54,855 nt of DNA from Candidatus Cacconaster stercorequi (GCA_018064925.1 JAGHUH010000001.1:1-54855); one strand, 5' to 3'; counted from the stretch's first letter, positions 27,755 through 36,701 are shown. Notes: generated by a model not told the origin, from the sequence alone. Numbers and translations are program-made.

Positions 27755-28996
27755 TTATTCCACGGTCACGCCGCGCTGGGCAAAGCCCTTCACCATCAAG
27801 TCGAGATCCGGCTCGATATGCAATGGCTCACCGGCGGATTTGATGGCATTTGCCACATCCTTCAAACCGTTGCCGGTCACCACGGAAACCACGGTAGCGT
27901 CCTTCTCGATCAGACCCTCTTCGCAGGCCTTCTTCAGAGCAGCAGTACCGGTGACACCGGCAGGCTCACCAAACACGCCGCAGGTGCGTCCCAGCAGACG
28001 CTGGGCGGCCAGAATCTCCTCGTCGGTGACATTCACGGCAATGCCGCCCGACTCACGAATGGCCATCAGCGCCTTATCGGCGTTGCGGGGCACGCCCACG
28101 GAGATGGAATCGGCGATGGTATTCTCCTCCATGGGATACCAGTCCTCACCCGTCTGGATGGCGCGGTTCAGCGGATAGCAGCCATAGGACTGGGCGGAGA
28201 TCAGACGGGGCAGCTTGTCAATGAAGCCGATAGCGTACAGATCCTTGAAGCCCTTCCACACGCCGGCAATGGTGCAGCCGTCACCCACGGAAATGGCCAG
28301 ATAGTCGGGCATCTCCCAATTCAACTGCTCGGCGATCTCCAGCGCCACGGTCTTTTTGCCCTCGGACAAATAGGGATTGATGGCCGCGTTGCGATTGTAC
28401 CAGCCGTACTTCTCAATGGCGGCGGCAGACATTTTGAAGGTCTCCTCGTAGTTGCCCTTGACGGAGATCACATTGGCGCCGAAGATCATTAGCTGCGCCA
28501 CCTTGCCCTTGGGGGCGCGGTCGGGGACAAAGATATAGGTCTTCAGTCCGGCGGCAGCGGCGTTGCCCGCCAGAGAAGATGCGGCATTGCCGGTAGAGGA
28601 ACAGGCGATGGTCTTGGCACCCGCCTCCATTGCCTTCGCCACGGCCATGGCGCTGGCGCGATCCTTCAGGGATGCGGTAGGATTCTGTCCGTCATCCTTC
28701 ACCCACAGCTTGCGGATACCCAGCATCTCAGCCAGACGGGGCTCCTCGTACAGGGGGCTCCAGCCCACACGCAGAGGGGTATCGGGCGTGGTTTCTTCCA
28801 CAGGCAGCAGCTCGCGGTAACGCCACATGGAACGGTTTTCCCGCGCCGCCAACTTTTCCTTGGTCAGGACGGTCTTGATATAGTCATAATCGTAAACGAT
28901 ATCCAGAATACCACCGCATTCGCAGTTGGTCAGGTCGGGAGTAGCCTCATAGGTCTTGCCGCACTTGACACACTTGCCGTATTTGACATTCTTCAT
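27755..28996 (-). CDS. Threonine synthase-like PLP enzyme (fold type II)
   Basis: The 413-residue protein has an N-terminal zinc-ribbon-like four-Cys motif (CVKCG, CECGG), then a fold-type II PLP core. The Schiff-base lysine is in NPTASLKDRAS, a substrate loop in CSSTGNAASSLAG and a phosphate loop near SVGDGCTIAG. By family it is annotated as threonine synthase. Here it is the last gene of a three-gene operon with a regulator and a second PLP enzyme, inside a purine island. It may therefore act as a beta-elimination or replacement enzyme on a diamino or hydroxy amino acid rather than in threonine biosynthesis. That alternative is inference. Confidence 0.82.
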   Translation of the reverse strand: MKNVKYGKCVKCGKTYEATPDLTNCECGGILDIVYDYDYIKTVLTKEKLAARENRSMWRYRELLPVEETTPDTPLRVGWSPLYEEPRLAEMLGIRKLWVKDDGQNPTASLKDRASAMAVAKAMEAGAKTIACSSTGNAASSLAGNAAAAGLKTYIFVPDRAPKGKVAQLMIFGANVISVKGNYEETFKMSAAAIEKYGWYNRNAAINPYLSEGKKTVALEIAEQLNWEMPDYLAISVGDGCTIAGVWKGFKDLYAIGFIDKLPRLISAQSYGCYPLNRAIQTGEDWYPMEENTIADSISVGVPRNADKALMAIRESGGIAVNVTDEEILAAQRLLGRTCGVFGEPAGVTGTAALKKACEEGLIEKDATVVSVVTGNGLKDVANAIKSAGEPLHIEPDLDLMVKGFAQRGVTVE

Positions 28997-29019
28997 AATG
29001 GTTCTCCTTATTACAAAAC

Positions 29020-29045
29020 AAGGGCGGGGCTATGGCCCCGCCCTT
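29020..29045 (-). terminator. Intergenic hairpin between the two PLP genes
   Basis: An 11-bp perfect GC-rich stem (AAGGGCGGGGC with 4-nt loop) lies between the genes. It is followed on the minus strand by only a short T-rich stretch (GTTTTGT), so it may be a weak terminator or an RNA-stabilising hairpin that lowers thrC-like expression. Confidence 0.55.
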
Positions 29046-29066
29046 GAGGCGATTTGGTGTGATTTC

Positions 29067-30548
29067 TTACAGGTTCTTCAGCAGACCGGTAGCCTCGTTG
29101 AACTCGCAGATCAGCTCATCCAGCTCCTTGGCCTGCGCATGAACGGCATCCCAGGTGTTCTCGGTATCGTACCACTGGGCGTTCAGATCCTCCACGCACA
29201 TACCCTGCTGCTCAACCCAGGTGTAGTACTTCAGGTTGTGGACGCGCTTGCGGTCAGCGTAGGTCAGCTCGATCAGGTTGTCGGTCTTCAGACCCAGCAT
29301 ATGCAGCGCATGATCCTTGGCAGCTTCGATGGGGCTGTATGCACCGTGCATCTCGTTGAGCTCCTCAATACGGGACTTGTACATCACGGCGGAGTCGGTC
29401 AGAACGGTACCGATCACATCATTCTCGGTGAACTCATAGTACTTGGCCATCTTGATGCAGCACAGCACATTGGCGATGCCGGAGATACCCAGCCAGCTCA
29501 GCTTCTCAATAAGCTCGTCATCCAGACCCAGTTCTTCCTTCATATACTTCTTGCCGTCGGCGGTGTTGAACAGGCGCAGCAGACGCTGGGAGTCTTCATC
29601 GTCGATGGCAATGGCCATGTCGGTGTTCTTCACATTGTGGATCCAGGGGATGTGCTTATCGCCGATACCCTCGATGCGGTGGCCGCCGAAGCCGTTGTCC
29701 AGAATGGTGGGGCACTGCAGGGCCTCGCCCACTGCCAGCTTCAGGTGGGGATAGCGCTCCTTCAGCAGGTCGCCTGCGCTCATGGTACCGGCGGAGCCGG
29801 AGGTAAAGCAGGCACCGGCAAAGTTCTGACCGGGCTTTTTCACAGCCTCGAACAGGTCAGCCAGCGCATAACCGGTGACATTGTAGTGCCACAGAGGGTT
29901 GCCCATCTCGGCAAACTGGTTGAAGATCATCATGGTGGGATCCTGCTTCAGCTCCCAGGTCTTGTCAAAGATCTCCTTGACATTGGACTCGCAGCCGGGG
30001 GTGGCGATGATCTGGCCGGCGATGGACTTCAGCCAGTCAAAACGCTCCTTGGACATATCCTGGGGCAGGATCGCCACGGACTCACAGGCCAGCAGCTTGG
30101 AGTTGAAGGCGCCGCCGCGGCAGTAGTTGCCGGTGGAGGGCCACACAGCGTGATGATAGGTTGCATCGAACTGACCGGTCACCAGACGGGGTGCCAGACA
30201 GCCAAAGGAGGCACCGACCTTATGGCAGCCGGTGGGGAACCACTTGCCTGCCATGGCGATGATGCGGCAGGGTACGCCGGACAGGCTGGAGGGAATCTCC
30301 ACATAGTTGGGCGTATTCTGGAACAGACCGCCGGTTTCCTTGGCCTCGTTCTTCCAGGAAATACGGAACAGGTTGACGGGATCCACATCCCACAGACCGG
30401 TATGGCTGAGCTTATCCTTGATCTTCTCCGGGATCAGATCGGGATTCTGCATCTGTGCAATAGTGGGGATGATGATGTTGTTTTCCTTGGCCTTCTGGAT
30501 GTTATGCTCCAGACCAACTTTGTTGATGCTAAGATCAATTTTACCCAT
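29067..30548 (-). CDS. Unassigned PLP-dependent fold-type II enzyme
   Basis: The protein is 493 residues from the chosen start. Fold-type II marks are KWFPTGCHKVGASFG (likely Schiff-base Lys), STGNYCRGGAFNSKLLA (substrate-binding Asn loop) and GSAGTMSAGD (phosphate loop). The N- and C-terminal extensions make it longer than cysteine synthases or threonine synthases. I chose the ATG at 30548, which has AGGAGG; it overlaps the upstream regulator by 8 bp. Proteins of this kind are usually annotated only as PLP-dependent enzymes. Its place next to ygeY suggests a role like the diaminopropionate ammonia-lyase YgeX, which is missing here. Confidence 0.8.
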   Translation of the reverse strand: MGKIDLSINKVGLEHNIQKAKENNIIIPTIAQMQNPDLIPEKIKDKLSHTGLWDVDPVNLFRISWKNEAKETGGLFQNTPNYVEIPSSLSGVPCRIIAMAGKWFPTGCHKVGASFGCLAPRLVTGQFDATYHHAVWPSTGNYCRGGAFNSKLLACESVAILPQDMSKERFDWLKSIAGQIIATPGCESNVKEIFDKTWELKQDPTMMIFNQFAEMGNPLWHYNVTGYALADLFEAVKKPGQNFAGACFTSGSAGTMSAGDLLKERYPHLKLAVGEALQCPTILDNGFGGHRIEGIGDKHIPWIHNVKNTDMAIAIDDEDSQRLLRLFNTADGKKYMKEELGLDDELIEKLSWLGISGIANVLCCIKMAKYYEFTENDVIGTVLTDSAVMYKSRIEELNEMHGAYSPIEAAKDHALHMLGLKTDNLIELTYADRKRVHNLKYYTWVEQQGMCVEDLNAQWYDTENTWDAVHAQAKELDELICEFNEATGLLKNL

Positions 30549-31197
30549 GTTTCTTTTCCTCCTGTTGCTTATTTGAATCAATATAAGAATACAATGTATA
30601 TTTGGAAATACCGAAGTATTTTGCCACCTTATCACCGGATTTTGTCACCAAAAAGGCGCCGCTCTGGTTCAAAAACTGAATAGCGCGCACTTTATCTTCC
30701 TTGTTCATCAGTGCCACCGGCTTGCCCACCAGCGCAACAGACTGCTCGATCAGCTCATCCAGAACATTGTTGACATTGATGATCTTTTCCGGCTCACTCT
30801 GCGTCTTGTCGCGGGTGTCCAGTATCGCGCCCAGCTCCTGCTGCATCATCATCAGGCCGGAAACATCGTAGTTGATTGAAAAGATTGCAACGACATTTCC
30901 GCGGTTGTTGCGGATATAAAGGGACGATGATTTCAGAATTTTGCCGTCACGGGTCCGGGTAAGATAGCACAGGTGATCCTGCGGCTGCTTATCCTGGTGC
31001 ATCAACTGATCCAATACGATCTGCGACGCGCCGTCTCCTACCTTTCGGCCGGATACATGACCGTTTTCGATATGTACAATGGAGTGGTCCGAGTGACTGC
31101 TGTTCACCTCGTGAATCACGACCTCACACTTGCTGCCGAACTGCGCGGCAATGCCGGCTGCCAGCTGCTTCAGGGTCTCCAGTTTTTTGGCCTCCAT
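30541..31197 (-). CDS. YheO/DauR-type transcriptional regulator
   Basis: The 218-residue protein has an N-terminal YheO-like PAS domain (motifs EVVIHEVNSSHSDHSIVHIENG and NNRGNVVAIFSINYDVSG) and a C-terminal helix-turn-helix (VAKYFGISKYTLYSYI). This is the DauR-like architecture, known to respond to amino-acid-type ligands. The start at 31197 is preceded by GAGAGGTGG; an upstream in-frame ATG lacks a ribosome site. It is the first gene of the minus operon and is divergent from ygeY, so it probably controls both directions. The intervening region contains promoters and a palindrome. Confidence 0.88.
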   Translation of the reverse strand: MEAKKLETLKQLAAGIAAQFGSKCEVVIHEVNSSHSDHSIVHIENGHVSGRKVGDGASQIVLDQLMHQDKQPQDHLCYLTRTRDGKILKSSSLYIRNNRGNVVAIFSINYDVSGLMMMQQELGAILDTRDKTQSEPEKIINVNNVLDELIEQSVALVGKPVALMNKEDKVRAIQFLNQSGAFLVTKSGDKVAKYFGISKYTLYSYIDSNKQQEEKKHG

Positions 31198-31245
31198 AAC
31201 CCACCTCTCTGAAGTTTTCAAGTTTTCATTGCTTCGTATATTAGC

Positions 31246-31273
31246 ATCATACCACATTTTTTTTATAAATCAA
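31246..31273 (-). promoter_or_regulatory. Promoter of the regulator-PLP operon
   Basis: On the minus strand, TTGATT (31273-31268), a 16-bp spacer and TGG-TATGAT (-10 at 31251-31246) lie about 50 bp upstream of the regulator start. Confidence 0.65.
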
Positions 31274-31314
31274 TGATTTTCCCAGAAAAATTTTTAGTAT
31301 TCAATAAATTTTGT

Positions 31315-31342
31315 TTGACATCTGTTTTCTCTGTGCTATGAT
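31315..31342 (+). promoter_or_regulatory. Promoter of ygeY
   Basis: A consensus TTGACA (31315-31320), a 16-bp spacer and TATGAT (31337-31342) preceded by TGC give a strong, extended -10 promoter with start near 31349. Confidence 0.8.
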
Positions 31343-31357
31343 AGTGGTATAGGAAAT

Positions 31358-31373
31358 ATTCTCATATGAGAAT
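31358..31373. promoter_or_regulatory. Perfect 16-bp palindrome, candidate operator
   Basis: ATTCTCATATGAGAAT is a perfect dyad just downstream of the predicted ygeY start, with flanking AAA/TTT partly extending it. The position suits a repressor; the neighbouring YheO-type regulator is the obvious candidate. Confidence 0.6.
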
Positions 31374-31408
31374 TTTGTTTGTATATCGAGTGATTATGGA
31401 GGTACACT

Positions 31409-32806
31409 ATGGATTTTGAAGCGATTAAAAAAGCTGCTGAGGGTTATCGCCCCGCTATGGCAAAGTTCCTGCGTGACATGATTGCCATCCCTTCCGAGTC
31501 CTGCGAAGAGGAGCTGGTGGTCAAGCGCATCGCTCAGGAGCTGACCGCTCTGGGCTACGACAAGGTCGAGTTCGACAAGCTGGGCAATGTGATCGGCTGG
31601 ATGGGCAACGGTGACAAGATCATCGCCATTGACTCTCATATTGATACCGTCGGCATCGGCAACATTGAAAACTGGACTGCCGATCCTTATAAGGGTTACG
31701 AAGAAGACGAGATCATCTACGGCCGCGGCGGCTCCGATCAGGAGGGCGGTATGGCTTCCGCAGCTTACGGCGTAAAGATCATGAAGGATCTGAACCTGAT
31801 CCCCGAGGGCTACAAGATGATGGTCGTCGGCTCCGTGCAGGAGGAGGACTGCGACGGTATGTGCTGGCAGTCCATCGTCAACGAGTACTTCAATGGTCCC
31901 GAGGATGCCCGCAGCAAGATCGAGTTTGTCATCTCCACCGAGCCCACCGACGGCGGTATCTATCGCGGTCACCGCGGCCGTATGGAGATCCGCGTGGATG
32001 TCCACGGTGTTTCCTGCCACGGCTCCGCCCCCGAGCGCGGCGACAACGCCATTCACAAGATGGCTGAGATCATTGAGAATGTCCGCGACCTGAACGAAAA
32101 TCCCGCTGATGGTTCCACCGAGATCAACGGTCTGGTGAAGATGCTGGATCCTAAGTTCAACCCCGAGCATTGGGAAGATGCCCGCTTCCTGGGCCGCGGT
32201 ACCTGCACTACCTCCCAGATTTTCTATACCTCCCCTTCCCGCTGCGCTGTGGCTGACAGCTGCGCCATCTCCATCGACCGCCGCATGACCGCCGGCGAGA
32301 CCTATCTGTCCTGCCTGAAGGAGATCGAGGAGCTGCCCGCCTGCAAGAAATACGCCAAGGATGTCAAGGTTTCCATGTACATGTATGACCGTCCTGCATG
32401 GACCGGTCATGTCTACGAGACCGAATGCTTCTTCCCCACTTGGATCAACAAAGAGTCCGCCCCCCATGTGCAGGCTCTGATCGACGCCCATCACGCTCTG
32501 TGGGGTGACGAGCGCCTGTACGCTGATGACATTGCCAAGGAAAAGCGCATCGGTCGTCCTCTGACCGATAAGTGGACCTTCTCCACCAACGGCGTGTCCA
32601 TCCAGGGCCGCTACGGCATCCCCTGCGTCGGCTTCGGCCCCGGTGCCGAGTCTCAGGCACACGCTCCCAACGAGATCACATGGAAAAAGGATCTGGTGAC
32701 CTGCGCCGCTCTGTACGCCGCTGTTCCCATGCTGTACAAGCCCGAGAACAAGGACGGCTCCGCTACCTCCTTCCGTCAGGAGCTGACCGGCAACGATATC
32801 AAGTAA
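31409..32806 (+). CDS. ygeY: YgeY family M20-type hydrolase
   Basis: The 465-residue M20 metallopeptidase-family protein has the metal motifs [11 protein letters not shown] and [10 protein letters not shown], with the catalytic Glu in [11 protein letters not shown] and the [19 protein letters not shown] dimerisation region. It belongs to the YgeY group named for its linkage to selenium metabolism. It is thought to hydrolyse an amide or acyl bond of an open purine product. The ATG follows GGAGGT. It is the first gene after the strong promoter and palindrome, and 102 bp before ygeW. Confidence 0.92.
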   Translation: MDFEAIKKAAEGYRPAMAKFLRDMIAIPSESCEEELVVKRIAQELTALGYDKVEFDKLGNVIGWMGNGDKIIAIDSHIDTVGIGNIENWTADPYKGYEEDEIIYGRGGSDQEGGMASAAYGVKIMKDLNLIPEGYKMMVVGSVQEEDCDGMCWQSIVNEYFNGPEDARSKIEFVISTEPTDGGIYRGHRGRMEIRVDVHGVSCHGSAPERGDNAIHKMAEIIENVRDLNENPADGSTEINGLVKMLDPKFNPEHWEDARFLGRGTCTTSQIFYTSPSRCAVADSCAISIDRRMTAGETYLSCLKEIEELPACKKYAKDVKVSMYMYDRPAWTGHVYETECFFPTWINKESAPHVQALIDAHHALWGDERLYADDIAKEKRIGRPLTDKWTFSTNGVSIQGRYGIPCVGFGPGAESQAHAPNEITWKKDLVTCAALYAAVPMLYKPENKDGSATSFRQELTGNDIK

Positions 32807-32825
32807 AAAATACTTTTGAATCACG

Positions 32826-32862
32826 CTGTGAGACTTCCTGTTTACCGCAGGAAGTCTCACAG
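32826..32862 (+). repeat. 15-bp perfect inverted repeat between ygeY and ygeW
   Basis: Arms CTGTGAGACTTCCTG and CAGGAAGTCTCACAG enclose a 7-nt loop. No T-run follows, so it is more likely an mRNA-stabilising or processing hairpin than a terminator. Confidence 0.75.
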
Positions 32863-32908
32863 TGATCCCTGCTATTTCTGAATAATTTACATAAGGAGAT
32901 TTACTGCT

Positions 32909-34102
32909 ATGAGCAAGACTGTTGAACTGGCCCGTCATCTGAGCACGCTGAACATCAACAATATGTATAAGACCGATTTCTATTGGACCTGGGACAAGAC
33001 CGATGACGAAATCGACGCCGTTTTCACCGTGGCTGATGCGCTGCGCGATTTGCGTGAGCGCAACAAGTCCACCCGCGTGTTCGACAGCGGCCTGGGCATC
33101 TCCATCTTCCGTGATAACTCCACCCGTACCCGTTTCTCCTTCGCTTCCGCCTGCAACCTGCTGGGTCTGGAGGTACAGGATCTGGACGAGAAGAAGTCCC
33201 AGATCGCTCACGGCGAGACCGTGCGTGAAACTGCAAACATGGTGTCCTTCATGGCCGATGTCATCGGTATCCGCGATGATATGTTCATCGGCGAGGGCCA
33301 CAAGTATCAGAAGACCTTCATGGACGCTACCCGTGAGGGTTACCGCGAGGGTATTCTGGAGCAGCAGCCCACTCTGGTCAACCTGCAGTGCGATGTGGAT
33401 CACCCCACCCAGTGCATGGCTGATATGCTGCATGTTATCCATTACTTCGGCGGTGTGGAGAACCTGAAGGGCAAGAAGGTCGCTATGACCTGGGCCTATT
33501 CTCCCTCCTATGGCAAGCCCCTGTCCGTGCCTCAGGGCGTGATCGGCCTGTTCACCCGCTTCGGCATGGATGTCACGCTGGCTCATCCCGAGGGCTACGA
33601 TGTGATGCCCGAGGTGGAAGAGGTCGCCCGCAAGAACTGCGAGAAGTACGGTTCCACCTTTACCAAGACCAACGACATGAAGGAAGCTTTCAAGGACGCC
33701 GATATCGTGTATCCCAAGTCCTGGGCCTCTTTTGCCGCCATGGAAGAGCGCACCAAGCTGTACGCTGCCGGTGATCAGGCCGGTATCGACGCTCTGGAGC
33801 AGCGCCTGCTGGCTCAGAACGCCCAGCACAAGGATTGGGCCTGCACCGAAGAAATGATGAAGCTGACGCGCGACGGCAAGGCTCTGTATCTGCACTGCCT
33901 GCCCGCCGACATCACTGGTCTGAGCTGCGCCGAGGGCGAAGTGGACAACTCCGTGTTCGACCGTTACATCGTTCCCCTGTACAAGCAGGCATCCTTCAAG
34001 CCCTACATCATCGCTGCCATGATCTTCCTGGCTCAGGTCAAGGATCCCGTCAAGGCCCTGATGGAGATGGACGCTTCCAACGATACCCGCAAGGTATTCT
34101 GA
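32909..34102 (+). CDS. ygeW: Knotted carbamoyltransferase YgeW
   Basis: The 397-residue transcarbamylase-family protein has the carbamoyl phosphate loop DNSTRTRFSFASA, the HPTQCMADML motif and the C-terminal LHCLPAD, as in ornithine-type carbamoyltransferases. The YgeW group has a deep trefoil knot. Here it would transfer the carbamoyl group of a ureido intermediate to phosphate, releasing a small diamino acid and carbamoyl phosphate. The ribosome site is AAGGAG. An intrinsic terminator separates it from arcC, which would use the carbamoyl phosphate. Confidence 0.93.
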   Translation: MSKTVELARHLSTLNINNMYKTDFYWTWDKTDDEIDAVFTVADALRDLRERNKSTRVFDSGLGISIFRDNSTRTRFSFASACNLLGLEVQDLDEKKSQIAHGETVRETANMVSFMADVIGIRDDMFIGEGHKYQKTFMDATREGYREGILEQQPTLVNLQCDVDHPTQCMADMLHVIHYFGGVENLKGKKVAMTWAYSPSYGKPLSVPQGVIGLFTRFGMDVTLAHPEGYDVMPEVEEVARKNCEKYGSTFTKTNDMKEAFKDADIVYPKSWASFAAMEERTKLYAAGDQAGIDALEQRLLAQNAQHKDWACTEEMMKLTRDGKALYLHCLPADITGLSCAEGEVDNSVFDRYIVPLYKQASFKPYIIAAMIFLAQVKDPVKALMEMDASNDTRKVF

Positions 34103-34131
34103 AAACACACCTGTTCCCTTTCAACAATTTC

Positions 34132-34163
34132 GCAGCGGCGGTAAACGCCGCCGCTGCTTTTTT
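34132..34163 (+). terminator. Intrinsic terminator between ygeW and arcC
   Basis: A 10-bp GC stem GCAGCGGCGG/CCGCCGCTGC, 6-nt loop, then T6. No new promoter before arcC was obvious, so partial read-through may set the arcC level. Confidence 0.85.
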
Positions 34164-34189
34164 CTATCACTTTACTGAGGTAATGCAAT

Positions 34190-35125
34190 ATGAGTAAAAG
34201 AATTGTCATCGCTCTGGGCGGCAATGCGCTGGGCACCACGCTGGAAGAGCAATTCAACGCTGTGCAGGTCACTTCCAAGGCCATCGTCGACCTGATCGAA
34301 GAGGGCAATGATGTGGTCATCGTTCACGGAAACGGCCCTCAAGTTGGCATCATCAACAATGCCATGGTGTCTCTGACCCATGAGGATCCCACTCAGGGCT
34401 TTACCCCCCTGTCTGTCTGCGGCGCCATGAGCGAAGCCTATATCGGCTATGACCTGCAAAACGCTATCCGCGAGGAGCTTCTGAATCGCGGCATGAGCAA
34501 GCCCGTTGCCACCGTTGTCACCCAGACGGTGGTGGATCAGACCGATCCCGCTTTCCAGAATCCCACTAAACCCATCGGCAAGTTTGTCACAGCAGAAGAT
34601 GCCAAAGAGATAGCCGCCAAGACCGGCTATCTGATGAAGGAGGATGCCGGCCGCGGTTGGCGCCGTTATGTGGCGTCCCCCAAGCCCATCTCCATTGTGG
34701 AGTGGCCCGCCATCAAGATTTTGTCCGAAAACGGTGCCGTGGTGATCGCCTGCGGCGGCGGCGGTATTCCCGTAACGGCAGAGGGCAATCATCTGCACGG
34801 TGCCGCAGCCGTGATCGACAAGGACTTTGCCGCAGAGCTGCTGGCAGAGCTGCTGGAGGCCGATATGCTGATCATTCTGACCGCTGTGGAGAAGGTTTCC
34901 ATCAACTACAAAAAGCCCAATCAGGCGGATTTGTCCGAGCTGACCCCCGCCGATGCCGCAAAGTATATTGCCGAAGGTCAGTTTGCCCCCGGCTCCATGC
35001 TGCCCAAGGTAGAGGCCGCTGTGAAGTTCGCTCAGTCCAGATCTGACCGCACCGCGCTGATCACCCTGTTGAGCAAGGCCAAGGACGGCATCGCCGGTAA
35101 GACCGGAACCCATGTTCACCAGTAA
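34190..35125 (+). CDS. arcC: Carbamate kinase
   Basis: ArcC converts carbamoyl phosphate and ADP to ATP, ammonia and CO2. The 311-residue protein has the family block VIALGGNALG, VIVHGNGPQVGI and VIACGGGGIPV. This gives the island its substrate-level phosphorylation step after YgeW. It follows a terminator and ends 73 bp before a very long hairpin. E. coli has a paralogous carbamate kinase, yqeA, in the equivalent cluster. Confidence 0.96.
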   Translation: MSKRIVIALGGNALGTTLEEQFNAVQVTSKAIVDLIEEGNDVVIVHGNGPQVGIINNAMVSLTHEDPTQGFTPLSVCGAMSEAYIGYDLQNAIREELLNRGMSKPVATVVTQTVVDQTDPAFQNPTKPIGKFVTAEDAKEIAAKTGYLMKEDAGRGWRRYVASPKPISIVEWPAIKILSENGAVVIACGGGGIPVTAEGNHLHGAAAVIDKDFAAELLAELLEADMLIILTAVEKVSINYKKPNQADLSELTPADAAKYIAEGQFAPGSMLPKVEAAVKFAQSRSDRTALITLLSKAKDGIAGKTGTHVHQ

Positions 35126-35198
35126 TCGGATTTTTTAGAGCTTACGCTGCCCGCATTTACTGCGGCATCAGCGGCAAAATGTCCGTATCTCTCAAATC

Positions 35199-35250
35199 GC
35201 AACAAACAAAGGCCGGAGGCAGATGTCTGCCTCCGGCCTTTGTTTGTTGC
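35199..35250. repeat. 25-bp perfect hairpin after arcC
   Basis: Arms 35199-35223 and 35226-35250 are perfect complements around a 2-nt loop. It is much longer than a usual terminator, is GC-rich only in the middle, and lacks a clear T-run on either strand. It separates arcC from the transporter operon. Confidence 0.85.
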
Positions 35251-35287
35251 TGAATCCATAAACTTTTTTCACTTTCTGCATTTTTAG

Positions 35288-35316
35288 TTGAAATCGGTTA
35301 AATTATCCTGTATAAT
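35288..35316 (+). promoter_or_regulatory. Promoter of the transporter gene
   Basis: TTGAAA (35288-35293), a 17-bp spacer and TATAAT (35311-35316). The leader of about 95 nt holds a weak stem (CACGCGAT at 35354-35361 with ATCGTGTG at 35383-35390) followed by a T-rich run at 35394-35401. Confidence 0.75.
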
Positions 35317-35417
35317 ATGAGCTATGAATTTTTGGAATACCCAATTATTCAGGCACGCGATAAATTTTAATCCTTACTTTCAATCGTGTGTCATATTTTT
35401 TAAAGGAGGAAATTTGA

Positions 35418-36701
35418 ATGAAAAAGTTTCTGGCTTTGATCCTCACTCTGGTCATGGCACTGTCTCTGGTCGCCTGCGGCGCCAGCAACGATGCCGATGC
35501 CGAAGGCGGCGATGGTGATGCTGCAAGCATCAAGATCGGTTACGTCTATATCGGCGATGAGAACGAGGGTTACACCGCTGCCCACATGGATGGCATCCAC
35601 GCTGCCATGGAAAAGCTGGGCATCTCCAAGGACGCTATTGTCGAGTACACCGTCATTCCCGAAGATGAGACCTGCTACGACAAGTGCTGCGATCTTGCTG
35701 AGGCCGGCTGCAATGTAATCTTCACCAACAGCTATGGTCACCAGACCTACTGCGCTCAGGCCGCTGCCGAGTATCCCGAGATCCAGTTCGTCTCCATGAC
35801 CGGCGACTTCGCTGCTATCTCCGGTCTGGACAACTTCTGCAACGCATTCCCCCACACCTATGAGTCCCGCTATGTATCCGGCGTTGTTGCCGGTATGAAG
35901 CTGGCTGAGCTCATCAAGGACAACAAGATCCCCGCCGACGGCTTTGACAAGGACGGCAATGTGAAGATCGGCTATGTCGGTGCTTTCCCCTATGCCGAAG
36001 TGAAGTCCGGTTACACCGCTTTCTATCTGGGTGTCAAGTCCATCGTTGAGAACGTTGTCATGGATGTTCAGTTCACCAACTCCTGGTTCGATCAGACCAA
36101 GGAAGGCGAGACTGCCAAGTTCCTGATGTCCCGCGGCTGCGTCATCATCGGCCAGCACGCTGACTCCACCGGCGCTCCCGCTGCCGTTCAGGAAGCTCAG
36201 AACAAGGAAGGCAAGGTCGCATACTCCGTCGGCTACAATGTCGACATGCTGCAGGTGGCTCCCACCGCTGCTCTGACCTCCTCTCAGAACAATTGGGAAG
36301 CTTACTATGAATATGCTCTGTCTAAGGTTCTGGCCCGCGAGAAGATCGACACCAACTGGTCCGAAGGCTATGCCAAGGATGCTGTTATGATTTCCGCTCT
36401 GGGCGAATCCTGCGCTGAGGGTACGCAGGCCAAGGTCGACGAAGTCATCGCCGGCATCAAGGACGGCTCTGTCAAGGTCTTCGATACCGCTAACTTCACC
36501 GTCGGCGGTAAGACTCTGGAATCCGCTCCTGTTGACCTGAGCTACGGTAGCTGGGATTCCAACGGCAACTTCAACGAGATCTATCACGGTGACACCGTGG
36601 AAGCTATCGTGGACGGCGCTTTCGCTGAGTCCGTGTTCCGCTCCGCTCCTTACTTCCAGCTCGACATCGACGGCATCAACCTGCTGACCAACGAGGGCTG
36701 A
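35418..36701 (+). CDS. BMP family nucleoside-binding lipoprotein
   Basis: The 427-residue protein is the periplasmic-type substrate-binding component of an ABC importer. It starts with a lipoprotein signal peptide ending in the lipobox LVAC (lipidated Cys about 20), followed by an acidic linker. The BMP/PnrA-like core begins IKIGYVYIGDENEGYTAAH. Relatives bind purine nucleosides, so purine nucleoside uptake is a sound guess in this island. The start follows AAAGGAGG. It is followed by a terminator and a second promoter before the ATPase gene, so the binding protein can be made in excess over the membrane parts. Confidence 0.9.
   Translation: MKKFLALILTLVMALSLVACGASNDADAEGGDGDAASIKIGYVYIGDENEGYTAAHMDGIHAAMEKLGISKDAIVEYTVIPEDETCYDKCCDLAEAGCNVIFTNSYGHQTYCAQAAAEYPEIQFVSMTGDFAAISGLDNFCNAFPHTYESRYVSGVVAGMKLAELIKDNKIPADGFDKDGNVKIGYVGAFPYAEVKSGYTAFYLGVKSIVENVVMDVQFTNSWFDQTKEGETAKFLMSRGCVIIGQHADSTGAPAAVQEAQNKEGKVAYSVGYNVDMLQVAPTAALTSSQNNWEAYYEYALSKVLAREKIDTNWSEGYAKDAVMISALGESCAEGTQAKVDEVIAGIKDGSVKVFDTANFTVGGKTLESAPVDLSYGSWDSNGNFNEIYHGDTVEAIVDGAFAESVFRSAPYFQLDIDGINLLTNEG

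Noticed and set aside
31394-34108. A 904-codon open frame antisense to ygeY and ygeW
   Set aside because: It covers two real genes and the gap with its hairpin, and reads as a low-complexity shadow. No ribosome site or domain supports it.
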